Positions 6,964 through 15,211 are shown, counted from the first letter of the stretch. The stretch is DNA of 18,563 nucleotides from COE1 sp045579665 (GCA_045579665.1 JAZNMO010000012.1:1-18563), one strand, 5' to 3'. Notes: generated by a model not told the origin, from the sequence alone. Numbers and translations are program-made.

Positions 6964-7392
6964 ATGGCAGTATATACAGCTAAAGAAATTTTGGAAATCA
7001 TTCCACATAGACATCCGTTTATGTTGATTGATACAATCGAAGAACTGGAAGAAGGCGTAAGAGCAGTTGGTAAGAAATGTGTCAGCTTTAATGAGCCTTA
7101 TTTCGCAGGACATTTTCCGGGCAATCCTGTTATGCCGGGTGTACTCATTATTGAGGCGCTTGCACAGGTTGGAGCGGTAGCTATGCTTGGAATGCCTGAG
7201 TGGAAGGGTAAGACTGCATATTTTGTAGGAATTGATAAGGCGAAGTTTAAGCAGAAGGTAGTTCCGGGTGATGTTTTGATGCTGGAAACAAAGATTATCA
7301 AAGTAAAAGGGCCGATTGGTGTTGGAGAAGCGACTGCATATGTAGAAGGTAAGATGGTTGCTAAGGCTGAGCTTACCTTTGCAATCAGCTAA
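6964..7392 (+). CDS. fabZ: 3-hydroxyacyl-ACP dehydratase
   Basis: A 142-residue hot-dog fold protein that dehydrates 3-hydroxyacyl-ACP. It begins with the typical IPHRHPFMLID. The active site is H50 in GHFPGNPVMPG and E64 in IIEALAQ. It follows fabF by 11 bases with a GGTGAAG ribosome site. FabZ and the enterococcal isomerase-dehydratase FabN share these motifs, so isomerase activity cannot be excluded from sequence alone. However, the operon has only one copy and a separate FabX-like gene, favouring plain FabZ. Confidence 0.95.
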   Translation: MAVYTAKEILEIIPHRHPFMLIDTIEELEEGVRAVGKKCVSFNEPYFAGHFPGNPVMPGVLIIEALAQVGAVAMLGMPEWKGKTAYFVGIDKAKFKQKVVPGDVLMLETKIIKVKGPIGVGEATAYVEGKMVAKAELTFAIS

Positions 7393-7422
7393 GAGTTTCG
7401 TGGAAAGGTAAGGATTAACGTA

Positions 7423-9189
7423 ATGGCAAAGTTTCAGATCGGAAAGAGAGACAGATTCTTTCCTATTAACTTACACAATGATTTAGAGGATAAGTTGAAG
7501 AATGAGAAGGTAGAGGCGCCGGTAGTAGAGAAGGAACAGACAGTTGATAAGAGTCTTGTTAAATGTCCAAAGTGTGGCAAGATGGTAGATAAAGCAACTG
7601 TTGTTAAGAAGAAATACGTATGCTATGAGTGTGGCGGCTACTTTAGGGTTAAGACCAGTAATAGAATCCGCATGGTTGCAGATGCTAAGACCTTCGAGCC
7701 TTGGTTTGAGGATATGCCTGTAAGCAATCCTTTGAATTTTGAGGGATATGAGGATAAGCTTGCGGATGCAAGAGAAAAGACCGGCTTAAATGAGGCTGTT
7801 ACAGTAGGTCGTTGTAAGGTGTTTGGAGAGGATATTGTATTGGGTATCTGTGATTCCAGATTTATGATGGCTAGTATGGGGCATGTAGTTGGTGAGAAGA
7901 TTACCAAGGCTGTGGAGAGAGCGACAGAGCTTAAGCTTCCTGTATTTATCTTCTGCTGTTCAGGTGGTGCCAGAATGCAGGAAGGTATTGTATCCCTGAT
8001 GCAGATGGCTAAGACTTCAGCGGCAATTAAAAAGCATGGTGAAGCAGGTCAGTTCTATTGCTCCATTTTGACAGATCCTACAACAGGTGGTGTAACAGCG
8101 AGCTTTGCGATGCTTGGAGATGTTATCATGGCTGAGCCGGGGGCTCTTGTAGGATTTGCAGGACCTCGTGTAATTAAGCAGACCATTGGACAGGATTTAC
8201 CAGAGGGCTTCCAGACAGCAGAGTTCTGTGTAGAGCATGGTATTATTGATGGAATTGTGAAGAGAGAGAATCTTAAGAAGACGATTTATTTCCTTGTTAA
8301 GACACATCAGTGTAATGGAAAGACTACTTATGCAGATTTCCAGCCGGACAGTGAGTTCCATTTTGAGTTAAGTGAGGCACTAAAGGAGCAGGTAGTTTAT
8401 TCTGGTGTTAGAAGTGCATGGGAGAAGGTTAAGGGTGTAAGACAGGTAGACAGACCTTCTGCTATGGACTATATTGAGCATATTTTTGATCATTTTGTTG
8501 AGGCACACGGAGACAGAGCATTTAGTGATGATAAGGCTATCGTAGGTGGACTGGCATTTGTAGACGGTCAGCCGGTAACTGTTATTGCTGATGTAAAGGG
8601 TAAGAGCTTTAAGGAGTGTCAGGAGCGCAACTATGGTATGCCGATGCCAGAGGGTTATCGTAAGGCGCTTCGTTTGATGAAGCAGGCGGAGAAGTTTAAC
8701 AGACCGATTATCAGCTTTGTCAATACTTCAGGTGCGTTCTGTGGTATTGAGGCTGAGGAACGAGGACAGGGTGAAGCGATTGCCAGAAACCTTATGGAGA
8801 TGTCGGCATTGAAGGTACCTGTACTTTGTATTCTGATTGGTGAAGGCGGTAGCGGTGGTGCGCTTGCAACAGCTGTAGGTAATGAAGTATGGATGATGGA
8901 GAATGCGACATATTCTATTCTTTCACCGGAGGGCTTTGCATCAATTCTTTGGAAGGATGCCAATCGTGCTCAGGAAGCCAGTGAGGTAATGAACATTACA
9001 GCACAGGATTTGAAGAGATTAAATGTAATCGAGAGAATCATTCCTGAGTTTGGCGGTGCCGATGCAAAGACTGCGGAGGCAATTGCAGGATATATGAAAG
9101 AGCATATTAAGCTCTTCCTTGAGAAATTTGATGGCATGAGTGGAGAAGAGATTGCACAGGCAAGATATGACAGATTCCGCAGCTTCTAA
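7423..9189 (+). CDS. accDA: Acetyl-CoA carboxylase carboxyltransferase, fused beta and alpha subunits (AccD-AccA)
   Basis: A single 588-residue chain joining two normally separate subunits. The first half is AccD: a zinc ribbon C48-x2-C51...C67-x2-C70, then the crotonase-fold region with CCSGGARMQEG and DPTTGGVTASFA. From about residue 330 the second half is AccA: IEHIFDHFVEAHGDRAF, YGMPMPEGYRKALRLM, FVNTSGAFCGIEAEERGQ, and the oxyanion region GEGGSGGALA. It transfers carboxyl from biotin to acetyl-CoA, making malonyl-CoA for FabD. The junction has no frameshift or residual stop, so the fusion is genuine. The biotin carrier accB and biotin carboxylase accC, usually interleaved near fabZ in Firmicute operons, are absent and must be elsewhere. 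Confidence 0.95.
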   Translation: MAKFQIGKRDRFFPINLHNDLEDKLKNEKVEAPVVEKEQTVDKSLVKCPKCGKMVDKATVVKKKYVCYECGGYFRVKTSNRIRMVADAKTFEPWFEDMPVSNPLNFEGYEDKLADAREKTGLNEAVTVGRCKVFGEDIVLGICDSRFMMASMGHVVGEKITKAVERATELKLPVFIFCCSGGARMQEGIVSLMQMAKTSAAIKKHGEAGQFYCSILTDPTTGGVTASFAMLGDVIMAEPGALVGFAGPRVIKQTIGQDLPEGFQTAEFCVEHGIIDGIVKRENLKKTIYFLVKTHQCNGKTTYADFQPDSEFHFELSEALKEQVVYSGVRSAWEKVKGVRQVDRPSAMDYIEHIFDHFVEAHGDRAFSDDKAIVGGLAFVDGQPVTVIADVKGKSFKECQERNYGMPMPEGYRKALRLMKQAEKFNRPIISFVNTSGAFCGIEAEERGQGEAIARNLMEMSALKVPVLCILIGEGGSGGALATAVGNEVWMMENATYSILSPEGFASILWKDANRAQEASEVMNITAQDLKRLNVIERIIPEFGGADAKTAEAIAGYMKEHIKLFLEKFDGMSGEEIAQARYDRFRSF

Positions 9190-9191
9190 GG

Positions 9192-9211
9192 AAATGCTTT
9201 GAATAGCATTT
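9192..9211 (+). other. Small hairpin between accDA and the FabX-like gene
   Basis: AAATGCT and AGCATTT form a perfect 7-bp stem around TTGAAT, followed by TTTCAT. It is weak as a terminator; an mRNA processing or stability role is possible. It lies in the second-largest gap of the operon (69 bases). Confidence 0.35.
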
Positions 9212-9258
9212 TCATAGATATGTCGGCTTAGACATTGTTATAGAAAGGCAAATTTATC

Positions 9259-10296
9259 ATGAGTATAAAAGAGTTAGTAATTGGCGATTTGCGAGCTAAG
9301 GTTCCTGTAGTTCAGGGTGGTATGGGAGTAGGCGTAAGCCTCTCCGGCCTTGCAGGAGCAGTAGCGGCAGCAGGTGGAATTGGTATTATTTCTACTGCAC
9401 AGATAGGCTATAGAGAGCCTGAGTTTGCAAAGAATCCTATCGAGACGAATCTGAAGGCGATTAAGGCAGAGGTAGATAAGGCTAGAGAGTTAGCAAAGGG
9501 CGGTATCATCGGTGTAAATATTATGGTGGCAACCAGAAGATATGAGGAATATGTAAAGGCTGCTGTAGAGGCAGGGGTTGACTTGATTATTTCGGGAGCA
9601 GGACTTCCTATGACTTTACCGGAGTTGGTTGGTCAGGCAAAGACAAAGATTGCGCCGATTGTATCCAGTGCAAAGTCTCTTGCCGTAATCGCAAAGTACT
9701 GGATGAAGAAGTATCAGAGAAAGCCTGATATGGTTGTCATTGAGGGACCTGAAGCGGGAGGCCATTTGGGATTCAGTAAGGATGAGCTTGCTACAATCAC
9801 CAAAGAAAGCTTTGATGAAGAGATTAAGAAGATTATTAGTCTTACAAAGGAAATGGAAGTGCCGGTTATTGTCGGCGGTGGCGTGTATACAAGAGAGGAT
9901 ATGGAGCACTATCTTGGTCTTGGTGCAGACGGTGTACAGATGGCAACACGTTTTGTAACGACAAAGGAATGCGACGCCAGCGATGCATATAAGCAGGCAT
10001 ATATTAATGCACGTAAAGAGGATATTGAAATTGTAAGCAGTCCTGTTGGAATGCCGGGAAGAGCGATTCATAATGCGTTTCTTGACAGAGTAAAGGCAGG
10101 AGAGCGATTTATGCGTGGCTGCAGACAATGTATCATTACCTGTAAGCCGGCAACAGCGCCGTATTGTATTACAGAAGCATTGATTAATGCGGTAAAGGGA
10201 AATCTTGATGAAGGCTTGATTTTTTGTGGTAGTAATGCTTATCGCGCAGAGCGCATTGAGACAGTTGCGGATATTATGGAGGAATTTAGATCATGA
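9259..10296 (+). CDS. FabX/nitronate monooxygenase-family flavoprotein with C-terminal cysteine cluster; candidate unsaturated fatty-acid enzyme
   Basis: A 345-residue TIM-barrel FMN protein of the 2-nitropropane dioxygenase/FabK superfamily, distinct from the FabK at 2982. Marks include QGGMGVGVSLSGLAG, ISGAGLP, the W-x2-KY-x-RKPD stretch, EGPEAGGHLGF with catalytic-position H169, and GADGVQMATRF-x2-TKECDA. After SSPVGMPGRAI comes the cysteine set C288-x2-C291-x3-C295-x7-C303, then GLIFCGSNAYR. This order closely follows Helicobacter pylori FabX as I remember it, an FMN plus [4Fe-4S] enzyme that dehydrogenates and isomerises decanoyl-ACP to cis-3-decenoyl-ACP. The operon has no fabA or fabM, which fits that role. 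Its start follows GAAAGG and its end overlaps fabH. Alternatives are a second enoyl reductase or a nitronate monooxygenase. Confidence 0.85.
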   Translation: MSIKELVIGDLRAKVPVVQGGMGVGVSLSGLAGAVAAAGGIGIISTAQIGYREPEFAKNPIETNLKAIKAEVDKARELAKGGIIGVNIMVATRRYEEYVKAAVEAGVDLIISGAGLPMTLPELVGQAKTKIAPIVSSAKSLAVIAKYWMKKYQRKPDMVVIEGPEAGGHLGFSKDELATITKESFDEEIKKIISLTKEMEVPVIVGGGVYTREDMEHYLGLGADGVQMATRFVTTKECDASDAYKQAYINARKEDIEIVSSPVGMPGRAIHNAFLDRVKAGERFMRGCRQCIITCKPATAPYCITEALINAVKGNLDEGLIFCGSNAYRAERIETVADIMEEFRS

Positions 10297-11264
10297 CAAT
10301 GAAGATAATCGGTACCGGAAGTGCTTTGCCGGAGAAAGTAGCCACTAATTTTGATATGGCTGAGATTGTAGAGACTTCTGATGAATGGATTCGAGAGAGA
10401 ACCGGTATCGTAGAGAGACATATATCGACAGGAGATACCGTGTCGACTCTTGCAGCTAAGGCGGCTTTGAAAGCACTTGAGGATGCAGGAAAGACAGCGG
10501 AGGAAATAGAGTTAATTATTGTAGCAACCTGTTCGCCGGAGATGGAGCTTCCATGCTGTGCGTGTCAGGTGCAGAGTATCATCGGAGCAAGCAATGCAAC
10601 AGCATTTGATTTAAATGCTGCCTGCTCAGGATTTTTGTTTGGACTGAGTACAGCATATGGGTATATGTGTGCCGGAGTCTATAAGAATGCATTGGTTATT
10701 GGTTCAGAGGTGTTATCTAAGATTATCGACTGGACAGACCGTTCTACCTGCGTATTGTTCGGTGACGGAGCCGGAGCTGCAGTGGTTGAAATGCAGGAGG
10801 GCGAAGGCCCGGGTATGCTTGGTATTGCGCAGGGGGCAGATGGTACAAAGGGCATGGTATTAAGCTGTCCGGATAGAGCCTTAAATAATCCTTATGTACA
10901 GAATCCAATTGAAATGGGTTATGTACAGATGGATGGACAGGAAGTATACAAGTTTGCAACCCGTCAGGTACCTAACTGTATTCAGAAGGCGCTTGAGAAT
11001 GCAAAGCTTACTGTTGAGGATATTGATTTGTTTGTATTGCATCAGGCTAATATCAGAATTATCGAGGCTGTGGCAAAAAGATTAAAGGCGGACTTATCGA
11101 AGTTCCCTACTAATCTTGCAAGGGTAGGTAATATGTCATCAGCAACCATTCCTGTATTGCTGGATGAGTTAAATAAAGAAGGAAAGATAAAGCGAGGGGA
11201 TAAGATTGTGCTTTCAGGGTTTGGAGCCGGCTTAACCTATGGCGCATGTGTATTGGTTTGGTAG
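10293..11264 (+). CDS. fabH: 3-oxoacyl-ACP synthase III (initiating condensing enzyme)
   Basis: A 323-residue thiolase-fold enzyme that starts fatty-acid synthesis by condensing an acyl-CoA primer with malonyl-ACP. The catalytic triad is C111 (AACSGFLFGL), H250 (VLHQANIRII) and N280 (VGNMSSATIP); ERTGIVERH near the N-terminus and GFGAGLTYGA at the end are also typical. ATG 10293 overlaps the preceding stop (ATGA), with GGAGG nine bases upstream, showing tight coupling; ATG 10299 is an alternative. Primer choice (acetyl, or branched acyl) cannot be read from sequence. In many Firmicutes fabH opens the operon; here it is next to last. Confidence 0.96.
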   Translation: MTMKIIGTGSALPEKVATNFDMAEIVETSDEWIRERTGIVERHISTGDTVSTLAAKAALKALEDAGKTAEEIELIIVATCSPEMELPCCACQVQSIIGASNATAFDLNAACSGFLFGLSTAYGYMCAGVYKNALVIGSEVLSKIIDWTDRSTCVLFGDGAGAAVVEMQEGEGPGMLGIAQGADGTKGMVLSCPDRALNNPYVQNPIEMGYVQMDGQEVYKFATRQVPNCIQKALENAKLTVEDIDLFVLHQANIRIIEAVAKRLKADLSKFPTNLARVGNMSSATIPVLLDELNKEGKIKRGDKIVLSGFGAGLTYGACVLVW

Positions 11265-11279
11265 AAAGGATTATCGCAT

Positions 11280-11717
11280 ATGAAGAGTACGAACAGGACT
11301 TTAAATGAGTTGCTGGTCAGTTTATTTGAAAATGTAATGGATATGGAAGAGAAGGCTGTTATCACTGAGGAATTCAAGGATATCACCAACAATGATATGC
11401 ATATTATGGAAGCGATAGGAATTGAAGAGCCAAGAAAGATGTCTGATATTGCGAAGCGACGGTCCGTAACAGTAGGAACTTTGACTACGAATATGAACAG
11501 CTTAGAGGATAAGGGCTATATTATTCGTGAGAGAAGTAAGACAGATAAAAGAGTGGTTTTGGTTACGCTGACAGAGAAGGGTAGAAAAGCATTTTATCAT
11601 CATAGAGATTTTCATAAGAAAATGATACATTCTCTGGTAAAGGATTTGGATGAGAGTGAAATGAAGGTATTGATTAAAAGCCTGACCAATATAGACCAGT
11701 TTTTTAAAACAAGATAG
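11280..11717 (+). CDS. fabT: MarR-family regulator of fatty-acid synthesis, FabT-like
   Basis: A 145-residue winged-helix protein. The recognition helix region is MSDIAKRRSVTVGTLTTNMN, followed by the MarR wing signature with DKRVVLVTLTEKG; N- and C-terminal helices form the dimer interface. The start follows AAAGGA. It is the last gene of the operon, 15 bases after fabH. FabT proteins repress fab genes with long-chain acyl-ACP as corepressor at TTTGA-N3-TCAAA palindromes. Exactly such a site lies at 2634-2646 after the operon promoter, so autoregulation of the whole operon is likely. In streptococci fabT stands first in the cluster; here it stands last. The MarR class is certain; the FabT name rests on context plus operator. 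Confidence 0.88.
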   Translation: MKSTNRTLNELLVSLFENVMDMEEKAVITEEFKDITNNDMHIMEAIGIEEPRKMSDIAKRRSVTVGTLTTNMNSLEDKGYIIRERSKTDKRVVLVTLTEKGRKAFYHHRDFHKKMIHSLVKDLDESEMKVLIKSLTNIDQFFKTR

Positions 11718-11728
11718 GGTGTTATAAA

Positions 11729-11769
11729 AGCGCCAAACGAAGAATTTTATTCTTCGTTCGGCGCTTTTT
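11729..11769 (+). terminator. Terminator of the fatty-acid operon (probably bidirectional)
   Basis: AGCGCCAAACGAAGAAT (11729-11745) pairs with ATTCTTCGTTCGGCGCT (11749-11765), 17 bp with one mismatch and a three-base loop, followed by TTTTT. On the minus strand the same stem is followed by TTTTAT. The last codons of the convergent GGDEF gene lie inside the stem. Confidence 0.92.
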
Positions 11770-13417
11770 CTGCTTTTAATATTTTCTTTGTTTCATACAT
11801 CTTGGCATCGGCCATGGACATTGCTTCAGAAAGTGGAAGTCCCTGACTGAGTACGAAGCCATGAGCAGCTTCCATGTTGTAGCTGATGCCTGCTGTCTGG
11901 TTGTGATTATCGCAATATTGTCTGAGGGCATCTATGCCAATACGATAATCCTTTTCAGGGTCATGACCATTTAGAATAACAAGGAATTCATCACCGCCCA
12001 TACGGTAACAATTGCCCTTTCCGACAAAGCTTGCCTGTAGACATGCGGCAAAAGAGGTAATCAATAGGTCTCCTTCGTCATGACCGAGAGTATCATTGAC
12101 GGTTTTTAGATTATTCAGGTCAAATTGCAGGATGCCGATAGGTGTACGATGTTCGATTAAACGGTCATAGGTGGCTTGATGCTCTGCGAAGCCTGTACGA
12201 TTATAGAGATTGGTCATGTAATCTCTGAGTGCAAGCTCATGTATGAAATCGGCTTCCAAGCCCTTGCGGAACATATCTGTAAACATGTTGAAGTTGTAGA
12301 GCAATAGGAAGATGTTCAGGCTGGATACAGCGACTAATGCCATAATGGAATAATCTACAAATACCCTTGATAAATATCCGACAAGACCTACAACGATGCC
12401 GATGGTGGTGGTAAATAATAATACAAGTAGTATTTTTCGATGTTTCTTAGTGATTTCGTCCTGCAGATAGCTGTGCACAAGCTGGGCTAGCAATGGTACG
12501 GTAAGCCCTAATAATACATGAGTTGGTGTTAGGAGATTATGAAAGTCTACAGCACCGATAAAATGTAATATTGCAGAGATGAGTACATTTAGTATACTGA
12601 ATGCAACATAAAATCCTGCAAATATTTTGGATTTCCCATGAAAGCGATTATAGCCCAACAAACCAAGCGGAAGCGGAATCGCAATTAATGACATATACGC
12701 TGTCAGCTGCAATAGTTCCGTATATCCAAAGAGGAACTGTAGGAATAATGATTCCATGGAAGTCCATAGCGTTACCAGCATGGTACAAACGCTTAGATAT
12801 ATGATATCGCGTCCCATAGGCAGCTTCCTTCTAAAGAAAACATAGAAGAAAAATAAAATCAGACCAACAATAAATAGCAGACAGGAAGCCAGGAATGTGC
12901 CTAAAAGCGGAATGACTGTTGCACGTATAACCTCCTGATAGCTGCCGGTAAACATACGATTGATGGCACAACGGGAAGAACTGAAAGCAGCTGTTGCATC
13001 AATTCTTACAGTGACCGGTGTGTCGTGCTTGCCCAATGGAACATAGTGCCAACGGTTTCCTGTGGATGGACTGAAAATCCGGCTGTCGATGTGCTGGTCA
13101 GAGGATATTAGTATGTCATCCACATAAATGTCCAAATATAAGTGTCTGGAACGGAATGCAAGCACTTGATTGGCAGTAGTATAGGGAAATGTGTAATAGA
13201 TAGAATAACATTCTCCTGCTTTGGCATTTTCGAACCCGTTTGTTTTTATTGGATTGCCGAATTCGTCTTCCCATACTTCTCCCATAGATAAACCTGTGGA
13301 ATAAGTATAATGTTGATAATTTTCATGGGCTGCAATCAATGCAATTAAAATTAGGCATATAATTTCAAATGCAACAAATTGTCTTGCCCAAACTTCTATT
13401 TTATGAAAAAGCTTCAT
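11747..13417 (-). CDS. Membrane 7TM-sensor diguanylate cyclase (GGDEF)
   Basis: A 556-residue protein convergent to the fatty-acid operon. It has an N-terminal signal anchor (about residues 14-30), then an extracytoplasmic region of about 130 residues with beta-strand character. Seven predicted membrane helices span roughly residues 165-375, the 7TMR-DISM layout. A cytoplasmic GGDEF domain follows from about residue 390. The cyclase signature is complete: RDYMTNLYNR, FDLNNLKTVNDTLGH-x2-GD, and G474-G-D-E-F478 in YRMGGDEF. No RxxD inhibitory site is seen just before GGDEF, so product inhibition may be absent. It should make cyclic di-GMP from GTP in response to an external ligand or envelope cue. 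GGGAATATC precedes the ATG on the minus strand. The signal sensed is unknown. Confidence 0.9.
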   Translation of the reverse strand: MKLFHKIEVWARQFVAFEIICLILIALIAAHENYQHYTYSTGLSMGEVWEDEFGNPIKTNGFENAKAGECYSIYYTFPYTTANQVLAFRSRHLYLDIYVDDILISSDQHIDSRIFSPSTGNRWHYVPLGKHDTPVTVRIDATAAFSSSRCAINRMFTGSYQEVIRATVIPLLGTFLASCLLFIVGLILFFFYVFFRRKLPMGRDIIYLSVCTMLVTLWTSMESLFLQFLFGYTELLQLTAYMSLIAIPLPLGLLGYNRFHGKSKIFAGFYVAFSILNVLISAILHFIGAVDFHNLLTPTHVLLGLTVPLLAQLVHSYLQDEITKKHRKILLVLLFTTTIGIVVGLVGYLSRVFVDYSIMALVAVSSLNIFLLLYNFNMFTDMFRKGLEADFIHELALRDYMTNLYNRTGFAEHQATYDRLIEHRTPIGILQFDLNNLKTVNDTLGHDEGDLLITSFAACLQASFVGKGNCYRMGGDEFLVILNGHDPEKDYRIGIDALRQYCDNHNQTAGISYNMEAAHGFVLSQGLPLSEAMSMADAKMYETKKILKAEKAPNEE

Positions 13418-13638
13418 GATATTCCCATGCCTTTCTCTAACACACTATTTGACATAATGCATAAAAAATAAAAAAATATATAGAAACATTTATATATATA
13501 TGATAAAATATTTTTGAGAATATTCCAACTAAAATCTGCAAATTGATTAAAAAAAGAAATGGAAGCACTGATTATTAAGAAATATCTGATTGGGGAATCA
13601 GATAAGGGGTATTATTTTAGGTATAGGGGGAATTAAAT
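13418..13638. promoter_or_regulatory. Divergent A/T-rich intergenic region with a GGGG-loop hairpin
   Basis: This 221-base region lies between the GGDEF gene (minus) and the zinc-ribbon gene (plus). It contains long A/T tracts, including TATATATATATG. A perfect 9-bp stem with a GGGG loop (TATCTGATT-GGGG-AATCAGATA, 13583-13604) lies 34 bases before the zinc-ribbon start. A TTGACA occurs at 13449-13454 but no properly spaced -10 follows. Promoters for both genes should lie here; I cannot fix them. Confidence 0.45.
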
Positions 13639-13854
13639 ATGGAGAAAACAGGAAGAATTATAAAGCGTTACATGTATTATTGTTCAGAGTGTAAGCATCT
13701 TAGCTTTCAATATACTTACTGTGAGAACTGCGGTAATGAAGATATGCGGATTACACCTAGAAAGTACGGATTAACCAATCTTGCATGTATCAGTATGTCT
13801 GTGATGGATTTTGAAGCCATGAAGCAGGAGTTTATTGAGGGGGAAAAATATTAA
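13639..13854 (+). CDS. Small zinc-ribbon protein, 71 aa
   Basis: A short protein with two CxxC pairs, C15-x2-C18 and C28-x2-C31 (CSECKHLSFQYTYCENCG), forming a compact zinc ribbon after a basic N-terminus. The remaining 40 residues include TPRKYGL and an acidic helix at the end. The start follows AGGGGGAAT. The next small gene begins one base after its stop, so the two are translated together. Zinc ribbons of this size may bind nucleic acid or act as adaptors; I cannot assign a role. It is real by its motif, ribosome site and coupling. Confidence 0.75.
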   Translation: MEKTGRIIKRYMYYCSECKHLSFQYTYCENCGNEDMRITPRKYGLTNLACISMSVMDFEAMKQEFIEGEKY

Positions 13855-13855
13855 T

Positions 13856-14056
13856 ATGCAGAATGAAATAAATGAGATGGAAATACTTGAGAGAAATATT
13901 ATTGCACGTTATAATGAATTGTTGCAGTCGCTGTTAGAAGAGGGGGATATTGAAACTCTTGAGCGCGTGATTACAGACGAGGACTACAGAAGGATGCTTA
14001 TGGAGGAGCATGCCAATCATCGGATTGAGACATGCACATTATACGGCGTTATGTGA
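13856..14056 (+). CDS. Hypothetical small helical acidic protein, 66 aa
   Basis: Not recognised. The ATG at 13856 comes one base after the stop of the zinc-ribbon gene; GAGGGGG twelve bases upstream is a slightly distant ribosome site, and a TTG at 13835 is a less likely start. The sequence is almost all helix-forming and acidic (NEINEMEILERNIIARYNELLQ, split here for length at residues 2-23), with a possible coiled coil through its first 45 residues. It ends in HANHRIETCTLYGVM. No membrane segment or signal is seen. It lies 24 bases before the secreted BspA-like gene and is probably co-transcribed with it. Confidence 0.6.
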   Translation: MQNEINEMEILERNIIARYNELLQSLLEEGDIETLERVITDEDYRRMLMEEHANHRIETCTLYGVM

Positions 14057-14080
14057 ATGTAGTGAAAGGAAGGGATTATT

Positions 14081-15205
14081 ATGAAAAAGAGAAAGAAAAG
14101 AACGCTTGCGATATGTCTGGCGTGCATTTTTACAATGCTGATGTCCATGACAGTAAGTGCCAATCCGCTTGCGTGGACGACATTTGATAATGGTGTCATG
14201 GTAATTAATGGTACGATGGTAACAGTAAGAGTAGCAGGTGATACATTATACATAGAGGGTACGGGAGAGATACCGGATTACACCTTAGACACCTTAGCAT
14301 CAAGACCATGGAATGGTCTGAATTTTAAGAAGGTTTATATTGCAGCAGGTATTACTGAGATTGGAAGCTATGCTTTCTATGGTAAATCCAATATTAATTA
14401 TGTAACGATGCCGGCTACAACCTTTATTCAGGATGGAACATCATTTTCAGGTGTGGCATCAGATGTTATATTCAGAGTAGCTGGAACAGGATGTGCTTAT
14501 AAGCAGTTTAATACGATTCTGTATAACAGTATTGATAGTATTTCTGCGAATACACCGGTTTCTTATTATAGCGGTGAGAAATGCTCCATAATCATGGATA
14601 ATGATAGTATGGCACAGCAGATGCGTGTGACAGCTTATCCGTATTTGAAGTATGTGTATTCGGCTGAAGATAAAACTTCTCCATGGTCATCAAGAAAGGA
14701 TATGACTGATGGAGCACCGTTCCAGTCATTGGCAGTCATTGATGCTGCTAGTAAGAATACTATTTTTGATACCATGACTGCACAGATTAAGCCTCAGGGT
14801 ACGCAGTATATGGAGACTATTTCTTATTTCCTTGATGGATATACATACTTGCGTGCATACAATATGACGCTGACTACAGGCAGTAAACATGAATTTGTGA
14901 AATACACAACAGAGTATGAGAAATATGTATTAAAGCTTTCAACGGTAGATCAGGTGCCTTATAGAGAGTATCGTTTGATACAGATTATGCCGACAGGACA
15001 TGTTTTGTATTTGGAGGATTTGGACAGCAGTAAGGAGACAGTAACCTTCTCAACCTTCTATCCATCTGCAACATATGCATTGGTGTATAAGGACAATTAT
15101 TTGGGAGCTGCTAACGGAAGTGGTTCTACAAGCACTCAGGATGCCATGGCAGAGTATAACTTTATTATAAGTATGCTCCCTGAGAATAATATCGTAACCA
15201 AATAA
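14081..15205 (+). CDS. Secreted LRR_5/BspA-like protein, 374 aa
   Basis: An exported protein with a basic N-terminus (KKRKKR), a hydrophobic core and a signal peptidase I site after V-S-A27. Residues of about 85-125 carry one to two BspA-type leucine-rich repeats (ITEIGSYAFYGKSNI, NYVTMPATT). The C-terminal half is beta-rich and ends in a block (YLEDLDSSKETVTFSTFYP, then YALVYKD) that I associate with clostridial surface proteins. No LPxTG, transmembrane anchor or choline-binding repeat follows, so it is probably released or held non-covalently. The start follows AAAGGAAGG. BspA-like proteins bind host or matrix proteins in some species, but with so few repeats that role is speculative. Confidence 0.8.
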   Translation: MKKRKKRTLAICLACIFTMLMSMTVSANPLAWTTFDNGVMVINGTMVTVRVAGDTLYIEGTGEIPDYTLDTLASRPWNGLNFKKVYIAAGITEIGSYAFYGKSNINYVTMPATTFIQDGTSFSGVASDVIFRVAGTGCAYKQFNTILYNSIDSISANTPVSYYSGEKCSIIMDNDSMAQQMRVTAYPYLKYVYSAEDKTSPWSSRKDMTDGAPFQSLAVIDAASKNTIFDTMTAQIKPQGTQYMETISYFLDGYTYLRAYNMTLTTGSKHEFVKYTTEYEKYVLKLSTVDQVPYREYRLIQIMPTGHVLYLEDLDSSKETVTFSTFYPSATYALVYKDNYLGAANGSGSTSTQDAMAEYNFIISMLPENNIVTK

Positions 15206-15211
15206 TAAATG

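Noticed and set aside
13449..13454. TTGACA as -35 of the zinc-ribbon operon
   Set aside because: No -10 at 16-18 bases; the only TATATA boxes lie 22 or more bases downstream.
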